Shown here one piece after another: positions 9,108-19,398 of a DNA stretch of 64,000 nt (within the stretch, counting starts at the first letter, position 1; each line of letters begins with the position of its first letter). This DNA comes from JAKLIH01 sp964618955 (GTDB taxonomy: Bacteria; Patescibacteriota; Minisyncoccia; UBA6257; JAKLIH01): positions 1-64,000 of the forward strand of contig CAZUBO010000002.1 in the NCBI GenBank assembly GCA_964618955.1, written 5' to 3'. The position numbers and the translations under genes were made by a program. The notes under the pieces were generated by a model. The model saw only the letters and a list, made by a program, of their open reading frames with translations. It had not been told where the DNA came from and made no database searches.

Positions 9108-11186
9108 ATGTTAAAAAACAAATTGTTAAAAATATTGAATTCTCCTTGATTTATTAGTGCTGTAATTCTAATATTAATTTATATATTTTTATTTGCGCAA
9201 ATACCTTGGAATTTAATTTTTAGAGATACTATGGTTTCTGGTGGGGATACTGGATCACATAATTATATAGTATATAAACTAAAGAGTATTTTTCCAGTTA
9301 TAAAGACCTGAACTCATGATTGATATGGTGGTTTTCCTTTTTTGTATTTCTATCCACCGTTAATGTTTGTTATTTCAGTTTTGTTAAGCTTCTTTATGAA
9401 GCTAAATGTTGCTTTTAAAATAACAACATTATTAGGTACTCTACTAATGCCAATATGTGTGTATTTAGGGTTGAAGTTCTTGGGGTATAAAAAGCACATA
9501 CCCGAGATTGGAGCGGTAGGCTCAATATTGTTTTTGTTTTTAGAAATCTTTAATATCTATGGAGGAAATATACCTAGCACTTTAGCCGGGGAATTCTCTT
9601 ATTCATTCTCCTTTGCATTATTCTTCTTGTTTATTGGACTATTATCTAAGGGAGTTGATGAAAACAAATACATATTACCAAATGTTATAATACTAGCTTG
9701 TATGGCTTTAGCTCATCCTTTTCCAGTTATTAGCGCTAGTATTTATGGTGGATTACTAATATTCTTGAGAAAAGATTGAAAAAAGAGACTAGTATATATT
9801 ATGAAAGTATTTTTGATGGCTTTTTGTATTACAGCTTTTTGATCAATTCCTTTTTTGTATTATAAATCATATACCAGTATGATGAATTGATACCAAACCA
9901 TAAAGATTGAAGAGATTCTACCAAGATTCTTAGTGGTATTTCAATTTGGAGCATTATTGGGAATTTTCTTTAGTATCAAAGAAAAAAGTTCAAAGATATT
10001 TAATTTCTTAATTATTGGAATTCCAAATTTTGTTTTGTTCATGCTGATAAACAATTCGCCAATTTACAATACTCGATTTTTACCTTTTGTGATTATGAGC
10101 TATGTATTATTAGGGGCAGTGGGATTAGGGGAGGTGTTGAATGAATTGTTCTCAAGAAAAAAAATTATTCATGCTATAGCAGTTATTATTTTCTTAGCTT
10201 GAATACTATCAGCTATTAATCCAAAGATGATTTTGGGGAAGAATACTAAAAAAGAATCTTTGATTAAATATATTCCAATGTGAATGGAATGAAATTACAA
10301 AGGTTTTGAAGATAAAGAGCTTTATAGAATTAATGCTTTACCATTATTTGAGTATTTAAAAAACCTTCCTTATGGAAAAATGATGTGAGAATATCGACCT
10401 GAGTATGATACTTTTGGAACACCAAGATTTTTAGAGAATTTACCAGTACTAACTAACAAACCAACTTTTGAGGGATTACTGATTGAATCATCAATCTTTG
10501 GACCTTTTCATTTTATAAATCAAACAGAGACTACTCAAAGTCCAACTTCAGCTATTGCTGGATTTGAATATCCACCATTTGATTTTGTAAAAGGGGTTGA
10601 GCATTTGAAATTATCTAATGCTAGATATTTTGTAGCTTATACTGATAATATTAAATTATTGGCTAGCCAAAATATGAAGTGATTAAAAGATATTGGGACG
10701 TTTTCAGTATATGAAATACCTAAAAATAATGTTGTCGATATCTTTAGCGATTTTAAAGTTCAAGCCAAGAAAAAAGATTGAATTAAAACTTCAATTAATT
10801 GGTACAAGAATGGTAATTTAAAAGAACCAATTGTTTTTTATTCCAATAAGTTACAAAAGGATTTGTTAAGTAAGGTTGACGATTCAAAGACTGATAATAC
10901 CGTTGAAATATTAAATTTAACTGATGCAGAAATTACCTTTAAGACTAGGGATTTGAATAAATTACATATGATCAAAGTATCATACTTCCCAACTTGAAAA
11001 GTGAAGGGGGGCGATGGGCCATTCTTAATGTCGCCATCATTCATCGGAGTAATTCCTAGGCAGAATATTGTTAGTATTAAATTTGGCAATGGATTAGTGG
11101 ATAATATTGCTTATCTATTGACTTATACGGCTATTGCAATTGTGATTATAAAGATAATAAGGCCGAAGAGTATTAAGTTTATATAA
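9108..11186 (+). CDS. Polytopic membrane protein, GT-C or 6-PTS-related type
   Basis: 692 aa with many UGA codons read as Trp. About ten hydrophobic segments fill the first two-thirds. After the first one comes an external loop with SGGDTGSH and a WYGGFP...YPPL stretch, an arrangement seen in polyprenyl-sugar-dependent (GT-C) transferases and in proteins labelled 6-pyruvoyl-tetrahydropterin synthase-related. The C-terminal third is mainly soluble, followed by a final membrane segment (about 665-685). Starting 2 nt after the DPM1-like gene, it probably adds a lipid-linked sugar to a surface glycan or protein. The Asp in GGDTG is a candidate catalytic residue. Exact substrate unknown. Confidence 0.72.
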
Positions 11187-11251
11187 TTTGTATTAATTCA
11201 TATATAGTGGTATAATATAGTAATCTTTTTATAAATAGTTAAAAAAATATT

Positions 11252-12514
11252 ATGGGAGGACAAAAAGACAAACCAAAAGGATTTGACAATCAACAGCCAA
11301 ATCAACCTAAGAAAGAAGAGCAAAAAGGAAATGTTTCTTTTTCTAGTATACAAAATGAATTAAAAAAAGAATTGGAAATGGCGGTTGGCAAAGATGAAAC
11401 TAAAATTTTAAAAAGAGTTATAGACAAAGTAACTATTATCCAACAAAAAACAGAAAACTTAAAAGAAGAATTATTACATGACTTTGACAAGGTATTTACG
11501 AGTTTTGAAGATCCTTTTGATTTTTTATTGCAACTAGACCAAAAAGATTTAAAAGCCATAAATAAAGGTAAGATGATGGGGCAGATCGTTGGCTTGATAT
11601 TAAAGGATCCAGCTATAAAAAATTATCTAGCCATGCAGTCTTCTAATAAAGGAGAGACATTGCGTGTAGAAAAGTTAAAAGAGATAGCTAATAGCACTGA
11701 GGATAAAAAATTAAAAAGTGATATTGAAAAGTTCTTAAAAGGAAAAGAAGATTTAAAAGATCCTAATAGCGAACATTATAATACGATATTAGAAAAATTA
11801 AAAGGTATAATTGAGAATATACGAAATGAGCTTAAAAAACATATAAATATAGAATCTATATTCCAAGCTCAACCGGATTTAAAACAAAAATTAGCTTATG
11901 AGATACGCTCAAAGCTAAGTAAAGGAGTAACGATTGAGGATTATGAAGATGATGCTATAGGGGGAGAAGAGGTAGAGGTAGATGAATATAGCAAGAACTA
12001 CCCAGTAATACAAGATTTCTATAGAAATCATTTAACTCATGATAAAATTAATAAGCCAATAATACTAGATAATCAAGAATACGATGCTTTATTGTCAGAA
12101 ATGACGACTTTCTTTAATGAACAAAACGAAAGTGAATATCCAAATTTAAAATTATTTTTCGATGGTTTCTTAAAAATTAAAAAAACAACTGAAGAAGTTA
12201 TAGAAGAACCAATACAAGAAAATAATGAAAATACTGGTTCAGAAGATAAAGAGGGAGAGAATAAAAAAGAAGAAAAACCAGAAAAAGATACTTCAGGTCT
12301 TATTTATGGTTGTTTAGCTTCCCTTGGAATGCAAGGCATGGATTTAGGTTTTAAAATATTAATGACTATGATTTTCAGTCCCGTTAGTGCTGCTATATGA
12401 GCCTCCCAAGAAAGATTAAAAATGGGAAAAGGTGGTATGAACATTAACACTAAAGGATGAGAAGATATTTTTCCAGGATCAGCATTGGATCCAGATAAAG
12501 ATAAGAAGAAATAA
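11252..12514 (+). CDS. Hypothetical charged helical protein with a C-terminal hydrophobic segment
   Basis: 420 aa, not recognised. The N-terminus is Lys/Gln/Pro-rich and disordered-looking. Residues about 30-330 are Lys/Glu-rich and largely helical. An acidic repeat-like linker (about 310-350) then leads to a single moderately hydrophobic, Gly/Met-rich stretch (about 352-385) and a short charged tail. Two UGA codons lie near the C-terminus. There is no signal peptide. A -10-like TATAAT sits about 40 bp upstream. The gene converges with the dksA-like gene with one base between the stops and no terminator. It could be an anchored cytoplasmic structural protein; no function is proposed. Confidence 0.7.
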
Positions 12515-12515
12515 A

Positions 12516-12878
12516 TTAATTCTTTTTAGCACAAGAAATACAGAGATCAGAAGCTGGATTTACTTCCAGCTTTTTGAGTTCAATCTCTTTATGGCATTCT
12601 TCACAAATGCCAAAAGAATTAGTTTTGATTTTAACTAAAGCTTGATTAATCTCTTTAAGACGAGCTTCAAGTAATTCTTCGGTTGCTAGATTATTGAGAT
12701 ATTGAGATACTTCTAAAGCATTATCTTCGTCGGATAAACCAACACTAGGAAGATAGGAATCAAAATCATTAGGATTGTCATTTTTGACAATACCAAAATT
12801 AGATAATTCTTTTTGAATTTTTTCTTGTTCTGATTGCAATTGTTGTTCAAAAGATTGAACTTGTTCTTTAGTAAGCAT
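12516..12878 (-). CDS. DksA/TraR-family C4 zinc-finger protein
   Basis: 120 aa. An N-terminal coiled coil (about 1-75) is followed by a C4 zinc finger CEECHKEI...CISC (about 92-117), the layout of DksA/TraR proteins that enter the RNA polymerase secondary channel and modulate initiation with or without ppGpp. The coiled-coil tip does not show the DxxDxA motif of E. coli DksA, so activity on RNA polymerase is uncertain. A role as a general zinc-finger regulator is an alternative. It ends 1 nt from the convergent upstream gene. Confidence 0.8.
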   Translation of the reverse strand: MLTKEQVQSFEQQLQSEQEKIQKELSNFGIVKNDNPNDFDSYLPSVGLSDEDNALEVSQYLNNLATEELLEARLKEINQALVKIKTNSFGICEECHKEIELKKLEVNPASDLCISCAKKN

Positions 12879-12954
12879 ATTATTAGTTTAAAGTTTTGTA
12901 TTTCATTAGTATATTGTTTCAAATTTACAATATTTTGTCAATGGGCAGAAAACA

Positions 12955-12982
12955 TTGACTATTTGAGAAAAAATGATATAAT
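12955..12982 (+). promoter_or_regulatory. Sigma-70 promoter for tRNA-Gly
   Basis: TTGACT at 12955-12960, a 16-bp spacer and a perfect TATAAT at 12977-12982, 11 bp before the mature tRNA 5' end. Confidence 0.75.
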
Positions 12983-12993
12983 AATATCGTAAT

Positions 12994-13065
12994 GCGGGTG
13001 TCGTATAGTGGCTATTATATCTCCTTGCCATGGAGAAGACGGCAGTCCGATTCTGCTCACCCGCT
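12994..13065 (+). tRNA. tRNA-Gly(GCC)
   Basis: A 72-nt cloverleaf. Acceptor GCGGGTG pairs with CACCCGC, discriminator U as usual for bacterial tRNA-Gly. The anticodon loop TTGCCAT gives GCC. It is the ordinary glycine isoacceptor, not the UCA form found in lineages that read UGA as Gly. Confidence 0.93.
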
Positions 13066-13082
13066 CCAAAAGGGAGTCAATT

Positions 13083-13110
13083 AAAAAAGACTAAGTGATT
13101 AGTCTTTTTT
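13083..13110. terminator. Bidirectional terminator between tRNA-Gly and the htrA-like gene
   Basis: AAAAAAGACTAA pairs with TTAGTCTTTTTT around the tetraloop GTGA, a 12-bp perfect stem with A and T runs on both sides. Confidence 0.88.
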
Positions 13111-13117
13111 AATTTGT

Positions 13118-14113
13118 TTAGTCAAAAACAATTTTAATTAATATTTCTTTTTGATCTCTAAGGACTTTAAGTTTGATGGTATCACCAATACAAATACCTT
13201 TTAAATAATCATTGATTGGATGTTTTTGATCAATACGATTACCATCAAGCTCGAGAATAATATCACCTTCTTTAAGACCATACTTTTCAGCAAGACTATT
13301 AGTGATAATCCCTGATTGGCTAGCACCATAGACTATGAAAGCTCCATAGTTCTTTGAAAGGTTATGCATTTTTTTAACATTTTCATCTACCATAATGTAT
13401 CTGACTCCTAGAGATACTTGTTTTACAGCTCCAAAGGATTTAAGATCTCTGATTATCTTTCTTACTGAGTTGATTGGAATAGCAAGACCAATATTTTCGA
13501 CACCGCTAACAGCTAGAGTAGTAATACCAATAACTTCACCTTTAAGATTGATTAAAGGACCACCAGAATTACCAGGATTGATAGCAGCATCAGTTTGAAT
13601 AAGACCTTTGTATTCTAGAATACCTTTGTAGTTGCTATCAGCCTTAACATATCGAGATAGGCCGGAAATAATACCTTTAGATACTGTCTTTTGAAATTCA
13701 TCCAAGACATTACCAATAGTTAATACCGTTTCACCAAGATTAATTTTTGAAGCATCGCCTAAATGTAAATGAGGGAAGGATTGCTTAGTATTGGTTTGGA
13801 GTTTTAAAATAGCAATATCGTTAATGTCATCATAATGGAATAGGGAACAATCATAGAAATTATCATTTCAAAAGATCTTGTAAGTCAGTTGACGGTTGAA
13901 AAGAGGATGGTAGTTAGTAACTACTAAGCCATTTGAGGTTGCAATGAAGCCAGAAGAATTGCCAACCTTTTCGAAATAGTCGTTTTTTATTCTAATTATA
14001 GTATTCTCGGGGGAAGGCTGGTCGACTGGTTTTAAAGCAAAGATACCTACTATAGAAGGAAGGGAATGTTTAATAACTTTTGGAATTATTGATTCAATGT
14101 TTTGAAATATCAT
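13118..14113 (-). CDS. HtrA/DegP-like serine protease with PDZ domain
   Basis: 331 aa. Trypsin-like domain with a complete triad in order: His in VVTNYHP (about residue 69), Asp in DINDIAIL (about 99) and Ser in PGNSGGPL (about 183). A single C-terminal PDZ domain (about 235-325) follows, including GLKEGDIILELDG. A UGA at 13868 lies just after the His region. These proteases degrade misfolded proteins in the cell envelope. Unusually, no N-terminal signal peptide or anchor is visible from the first Met (14113), so it may be cytoplasmic or exported differently. The pocket context PGNSGGPL is typical. Confidence 0.9.
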
Positions 14114-14243
14114 ATTGATTTTATTAGAATGTTAATATATATAAAATATATCAGAGAATTTGAAAAAATACAATAAATATGTTTAGGATGGGTTGCTCTT
14201 TACATTCTTTTAATTATTTGGTATAATATGGTAAATCAAAAAC

Positions 14244-14606
14244 ATGCTAAATCTAATCAAAAAATTCATAACTCTAATCTTGGTGAATTGACTGGGGCTA
14301 TATGTCTGCCAGAGGATTTTTTCTGAGATAGCAATTACTCATGATTTGAAAACGTTATTTACTTTTTTGATAGTATTATCAATTCTGACAGTTATTATAA
14401 AGCCAATACTGGATATTCTATTAAAGCCTTTTATTGTTTTGACCTTAGGGATTTTATCAATAGTTGTGAATATGGGAATTGTATTAGTAGCTAATAATTT
14501 TGCTAAAGCCATAATCATTAATAACAATTTTTCTTTGTTCAAGGTGACTTTAGTATTAAGCTTGATAGGATTCTTAGTGAATTTAGTAGTAGGACTCAAT
14601 AATTAA
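14244..14606 (+). CDS. Small four-helix membrane protein, phage-holin family IV (YvlD-like)
   Basis: 120 aa, four hydrophobic segments (about 7-25, 36-55, 58-78, 90-115) separated by short turns. The PILDILLKPFIVLTLGIL stretch is typical of chromosomal YvlD-like proteins placed in the mycobacterial-type holin superfamily. One UGA (Trp) lies in the first helix and fixes the start at ATG 14244; otherwise only a TTG start at 14346 would remain. Function is unproven, and a membrane-stress role has been suggested for relatives. It precedes secG by 24 nt and is no sign of a prophage by itself. Confidence 0.75.
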
Positions 14607-14630
14607 TTTAATCAATATTAAGAATAAAAT

Positions 14631-14846
14631 ATGCATAAATTAGTATCTATAATTCAGGTTGTTGTTTCTTTTGTATTAATTGGTTTGATTATGATTCAAC
14701 AAAAGGGAGGTGGACTATCTAGTGTGTTTGGTGGATCTTCAACTAATTATATGAAGAAAAGAGGTATTGAAAAATATCTAAATATCTTTACTATTATTTT
14801 AATAGCAATATTTATTATTGTTTCTATCTTGATATTTATTGTCTAA
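14631..14846 (+). CDS. secG: Preprotein translocase subunit SecG
   Basis: 71 aa with two membrane segments (about 4-20 and 48-70) and the SecG signature between them: MIQQKGGGLSSVFGG. SecG is the accessory third subunit of the SecYEG channel. Length and topology fit. It is followed 17 nt later by the peptide-binding protein gene, suggesting one transcript. Confidence 0.92.
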   Translation: MHKLVSIIQVVVSFVLIGLIMIQQKGGGLSSVFGGSSTNYMKKRGIEKYLNIFTIILIAIFIIVSILIFIV

Positions 14847-14863
14847 CACAATAAAAACATAAC

Positions 14864-16555
14864 ATGAACGTTTTAAAAAAAATTAAGAGCTTGTGAAATA
14901 ATTTTTCTATTAGAGAAAGAATTTTAAGCTGCGGATTTGCAATCCTGATTGTTTTAGGATTAGCTAAATCTTCATCTTTGTTTTTAGATAAGCTAACAGT
15001 AAATACTCCAATAGCAGGAGGTTCTTTAAGCTATGGCATTTGAGAGACTCCAAAGACAATTAATCCGGTTATTAGCCAAAACAATGATGCTGAGCAAGAA
15101 TTAATTAATATTATTTATAGCGGTATCATTAAGGAAGATGGTAAGGGTGGATTCAAGAATGATTTGGCTAAGGAGATAAATATCAATAAAGAACATACCG
15201 TTTATGAAATTAGTTTGAAAGAGAATGTATATTTCCATGATGGCGAGAAGCTAACGGCCGATGATGTTATTTTTACCGTTGGTTTGATTAAGAATTCTGA
15301 TTATAGCAGTCCTTTGTTTGGTTTGTTTAAGGACATTAAAATCGAAAAATTAGGAGAACTAATGATAAAGATTACCGTACCTAATAGTCAGACTAATTTC
15401 TATAACTATTTGACTTTTAAGATTATTCCAAAGCATTTATGAGAGAAGGTTGATTTCGATCAATTTGCTATTAATGAATTGAATATTAGACCAATTGGTT
15501 CAGGGCTATATATGGTTACAAAGATTCAAAAGAATAAGAGTGGCAAAATTACTAGTATTTATTTAAAGCGAAATACCAAGTACTTTGATAAGGCATATAT
15601 TGAAAAGATTGTATTTAATATCTTTGATAATATTGAAGATGCTTTTGTGGCTTTTGTTAAAGGTAATATTGATGTTATTAAGGAATTAACTCCTTATCAA
15701 AAGGATTTGATAAAGAACAAAAACAAAATCAAAATCAATCACACAGTACTTCCTAGATACTATGCGGTATTTCTAAATCAGAAGAATCCTTTGTTTACAA
15801 ATTCAAATATTAAAGAAGCAATGGAATTGTCGTTAGACAAAGCTTCAATTATTGATTCCGTATTCTTTAAAGAAGCAGAGTTACTAAATGCTCCAATTTC
15901 AAGTAGTTTTATTGGTTATGTTAAGGAGTTAAATACCAATAATTTTAATTTGAAATTAGCTAAAGAAAAATTAGTTGCAGCTAAGTATGAGGATAGAGAC
16001 AAAGATGGGGTAATGGAAAAATGAAATGGTAAGACCAAGACTGATTTAGAGTTTTCATTGTTATTACCATCCAATAATGAATTGATTCATTTGGCTGATA
16101 TGATAAAGAAGAATTGAGAGAGTGTTGGTATAAAAGTTAATTTACAGATTGTACCTTTCGATGAATTACAAAGAGATTACTTAAAGAATCGTAATTACGA
16201 TGCCTTGTTGTTTGGTGAGACCTATACTACCAATCCTGACCTATATTATTTCTGACATTCTAGTCAGACAAGTAATCCGGGTTTGAATTTATCAGTATAC
16301 AAGAATTCAACAGTTGATTCAATATTAGAAATCAACCATACGACATTTGAAAAAGACCAATTACAAAAGAATTTGGGTGATTTCCAAGAAATACTGAAAA
16401 AAGATATGCCAGCAATATTTTTAAATAATCCTTACTATATCAATGCTTATTACAAAAAAGTAAAAATTGAAGATAAGCAAGTATATAACTCCTATTCGTC
16501 TTCCTTGGGGAATATCAATGAATGATATATCTTCCAGAAACGATCTCTGAAATAA
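14864..16555 (+). CDS. ABC transporter oligopeptide-binding protein, family 5
   Basis: 563 aa with an N-terminal anchor segment (about 20-40) rather than a lipoprotein box. The solute-binding fold of the OppA/DppA class is recognisable: the early SLSYGIWETPKTINP strand, FHDGEKLTADDVIFT (about 125), and near the C-terminus YFWHSSQTSNPGLN, where Trp is a UGA. Several other UGA codons occur. It would capture peptides or similar solutes for an ABC importer, but no permease or ATPase gene lies nearby. A 22-bp perfect palindrome follows the stop. Confidence 0.88.
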
Positions 16556-16576
16556 ATGGTATTTTAAAATACCATT
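16555..16576. repeat. 22-bp perfect palindrome before tRNA-Leu
   Basis: AATGGTATTTT followed directly by its reverse complement, located between the oppA-like stop and tRNA-Leu(CAG). There is no T tail. It could be a weak terminator or a processing hairpin for the downstream tRNA. Confidence 0.55.
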
Positions 16577-16579
16577 GTA

Positions 16580-16661
16580 GCCGAGATGGTGAAATTGGTA
16601 GACACGCAGTGTTCAGAACGCTGTGCTTTACAGCATGTGGGTTCAAGTCCCGCTCTCGGCA
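16580..16661 (+). tRNA. tRNA-Leu(CAG)
   Basis: A class II tRNA of 82 nt. Acceptor GCCGAGA pairs with TCTCGGC. Stem CAGTG/CGCTG encloses the loop TTCAGAA, giving anticodon CAG for CUG codons. Confidence 0.94.
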
Positions 16662-16712
16662 CTTAAATTTTAAATTAAAACAAACCACTTAATATATATT
16701 AAAAAAAGAATT

Positions 16713-18557
16713 ATGATAAACACAAATGAAGAAAAAAATGCAAAGATCAATCCCTACAGTAGTGTAGGTGGTAGACCAGTTGCAAAAAAATTAGTACCTA
16801 GAAGGTACGCTCCTAGACCAGGAGCTACTAGAAGACCGGTTACAATACTAAAGTCTAAAGAAAAATCTACTGGAGATAATGAACCAGTAAAGATAATGGC
16901 TTTGGGAGGATTGGGAGAATTCGGTAGAAATATGTTCGTAATTGAATATAAAAAAGAATGTATTATCGTCGATATGGGGCTTAGATTCCCAGAAGAGAAT
17001 ATGCCAGGAATTGATTTTATCATTCCTAGCATTGAATACTTTGAGAACAATCGAGATTTAAAGATCTTGGGAGTTTTCATTTCGCATGCGCATTACGACC
17101 ATTTAGGAGCTGTACCATATTTAATTTCTAAATTAAATTACCCTCCTATATATACAACTCCTTTAACAAAAGAGATAATCTTAAAGAGACAAGAAGAATT
17201 TACTCATCTAAAGAAGTTGGATATTAGAGTAGTTGATGCTGAGAAGATAAATAGAATTGAATTAAATAACTTTATAGTTAGTGTGTTCCATGTAAATCAC
17301 AATGTTCCTGATTCAGTTGGGTTCTTTATTGAGACTCGCCAGGGTAATATTATGTATACGGGGGACTACAAGATTGATTTTAATCCAATCTTTGATAGAC
17401 CAGCAGACTTAACTAGAATAGTTAAATTAGCTTCTTTTGGAGTTGATTTATTAATGGCTGATAGTACTGGCGTAGAGCAAGAAGGACATTCAATATCCGA
17501 ACAAGAGATATTCCAAAACTTAGAAATTGTTTTTATGAGAGCTAAGGGTAGAATTCTTTTGGCAACATTTGCTTCTTTAATCAGTAGATTACAACAAGCT
17601 TTGGTATTAGCTGAGAAGTTCAACCGTAAGGTTGTAATTAATGGCTATTCTATGAGAACCAACTTAGCAATTGCTAAGAAATTAGGTTATGTAAAGTCGG
17701 ACTTAAAAACAATCATTGATGTTAAGGAGATGCATCATTACAAGCCAGAAGAGATTGTAATTTTAACTACTGGAGCTCAAGGTGAAGACAATGCTGGATT
17801 GATGAAGATTTTGAATCGTGAGAATAAAAACATTCGAATTCAACCAGGAGATACTATGATCTTTTCATCTTCAGTAATTCCGGGTAACGAAATGGCAGTA
17901 CAATGCTTGAAAGATAGCTTGACCAAACAAGGAGCTAATATCTACCATTACAAGATGCTAGATATCCATGCTTCGGGTCATGCTCATAAAGAAGATATCA
18001 AATTAATGTTGAATTTAATCAAGCCAAAACAAATGATGCCAGTTCATGGATTCTACTACATGCAAAAACTATTTAATGATTTGGCTCAAGATGTTTTGGG
18101 TTTGAAAAAAGAAGATTGCATGTTAGCTAGTAATGGTCAAATTTTGGAATTAGTTAAAGGCAGAACCATAATTACTCCGAAGTTTGTTCCGGCTAACTAC
18201 GTTATGGTAGACGGCTTAGGAGTAGGGGATGTTGGCGAAGTCGTATTACGTGATCGTCAGGCATTATCCAAAGACGGTATGTTCATAATCAACTTAATTA
18301 TTGATCGTAAGACTAGAGATATCAAAGTTCTAGAGATTGTATCTCGTGGATTCATCTTTATGAAGGATTCTAATACTTTGATAAAAGATACTAGGGATAA
18401 GGTAGCGTCAATTGTTAATAAGAATATGACAAAGACTAATAACGAAGATGTTAATGAATCGTACTTAAGAAATATTTTGAGGGATGAAATTGGACTATTT
18501 TTGTTCCAAAAGATAGAGAGAAGACCAATGATTATTCCGATAGTTATGGAAATCTAA
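16713..18557 (+). CDS. rnj: Ribonuclease J
   Basis: 614 aa. Metallo-beta-lactamase/beta-CASP RNase with endonuclease and 5' exonuclease activity, a main mRNA-decay enzyme in bacteria lacking RNase E. A basic, Pro/Arg-rich N-terminal extension (about 1-60) precedes the catalytic core. Seen motifs are SHAHYDH (about 123-129) for the two metals, VNHNVPDSVG, YTGDYKID, and HASGHAHKED in the beta-CASP region. No UGA codons occur, although Trp is also absent or rare. It has its own terminator. With PNPase (47472) it gives the window both 5'-3' and 3'-5' RNA decay activities. Confidence 0.96.
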   Translation: MINTNEEKNAKINPYSSVGGRPVAKKLVPRRYAPRPGATRRPVTILKSKEKSTGDNEPVKIMALGGLGEFGRNMFVIEYKKECIIVDMGLRFPEENMPGIDFIIPSIEYFENNRDLKILGVFISHAHYDHLGAVPYLISKLNYPPIYTTPLTKEIILKRQEEFTHLKKLDIRVVDAEKINRIELNNFIVSVFHVNHNVPDSVGFFIETRQGNIMYTGDYKIDFNPIFDRPADLTRIVKLASFGVDLLMADSTGVEQEGHSISEQEIFQNLEIVFMRAKGRILLATFASLISRLQQALVLAEKFNRKVVINGYSMRTNLAIAKKLGYVKSDLKTIIDVKEMHHYKPEEIVILTTGAQGEDNAGLMKILNRENKNIRIQPGDTMIFSSSVIPGNEMAVQCLKDSLTKQGANIYHYKMLDIHASGHAHKEDIKLMLNLIKPKQMMPVHGFYYMQKLFNDLAQDVLGLKKEDCMLASNGQILELVKGRTIITPKFVPANYVMVDGLGVGDVGEVVLRDRQALSKDGMFIINLIIDRKTRDIKVLEIVSRGFIFMKDSNTLIKDTRDKVASIVNKNMTKTNNEDVNESYLRNILRDEIGLFLFQKIERRPMIIPIVMEI

Positions 18558-18561
18558 ATTA

Positions 18562-18589
18562 AAAACAACCGCTTAAAGGCGGTTGTTTT
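18562..18589. terminator. Terminator between rnj and tRNA-Arg
   Basis: AAAACAACCGC pairs with GCGGTTGTTTT around a 6-nt loop. The A and T runs allow it to work for rnj and for the convergent tRNA-Arg. Confidence 0.85.
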
Positions 18590-18595
18590 GCTATG

Positions 18596-18667
18596 TCTCC
18601 CTGAGAGGAATCGAACCCCTATCAACAGCTTAGAAGGCTGTTGCTCTATCCATTGAGCTACAGGGAG
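18596..18667 (-). tRNA. tRNA-Arg(UCU)
   Basis: On the minus strand, acceptor CTCCCTG pairs with CAGGGAG, discriminator A. The anticodon loop CTTCTAA gives UCU, reading AGA and AGG, the dominant Arg codons in these A/T-rich genes. Confidence 0.94.
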
Positions 18668-18766
18668 GAATTAAATTAATAATTCTATCTTAGCATATTT
18701 GACATTTGAAATCAAGACATTTATTTGCTATACTATACTTATCTAATAATGGCTTAAACTTTAAAG

Positions 18767-19381
18767 ATGAAAAAATTATTAATGTTCTTAATTCCAGCTT
18801 TGCTGATTGTATTAGTTATACTACTAGTAATTAAAAATACCGCTAAAGGCTTAGTTGGCACTATCAAAAGTATTGATAATGATAGTCGAACTATTGTGAT
18901 TTACGATGGGTTACAAGATATGAAGTTGAATATTACTAATACTACTAAATTATTGGATGTTAGGAATCAACCAACAATTTTTAGTGAATTTAATGTTGGT
19001 TTTGAAGTTGAAGTTTGATTCAAAAAGAATAACGAAGAATTAGTTGTTGAGAAGATTAGAATTACTAAAGCTCCTAATATATTAATTCTATCGCCAAGTA
19101 ATAATGATGTAGTTAAGAGAGAATTTAAAGTTAGTGGTTCAGCTAGAGTATTTGAAAATGTTTTACAAGTAGAAGTTACTAATGCTGATAATAACCAATC
19201 GTTGTATAAGAAAACGGTAATGGCTTCACCAATTGATATTGGATTATTCGGACCATTTGAAACGGAAATTAATATTAGTAATTATCCTGAAGTCAAGAAT
19301 ATCCGATTGGATGCTTTTCAGTATTCAGCTAAAGATGGATCCGTTACTGATAAGACTAGTATTAACTTAGAAGTTAATTAA
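18767..19381 (+). CDS. Membrane-anchored protein with a Gmad2-type immunoglobulin-like domain
   Basis: 204 aa. An N-terminal membrane segment (3-22) is followed by a small beta domain (about 28-85, GLVGTIKSIDNDSRTIVIYD, OB-like) and a C-terminal domain (about 105-204). The latter begins ILSPSNNDVVKREFKVSGSA, the arrangement of the Gmad2 immunoglobulin-like domain known from spore-germination and envelope proteins. One UGA (Trp) at about residue 84. It is likely an external cell-envelope protein. It lies 17 nt before an LCP-family gene, which fits a wall-assembly role; direct function unknown. Confidence 0.75.
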
Positions 19382-19398
19382 TATATTAAAACTATTAA

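Noticed and set aside
14244..14606. Prophage holin
   Set aside because: It is a chromosomal YvlD-like four-helix protein beside secG; no phage structural or lysis genes are near.
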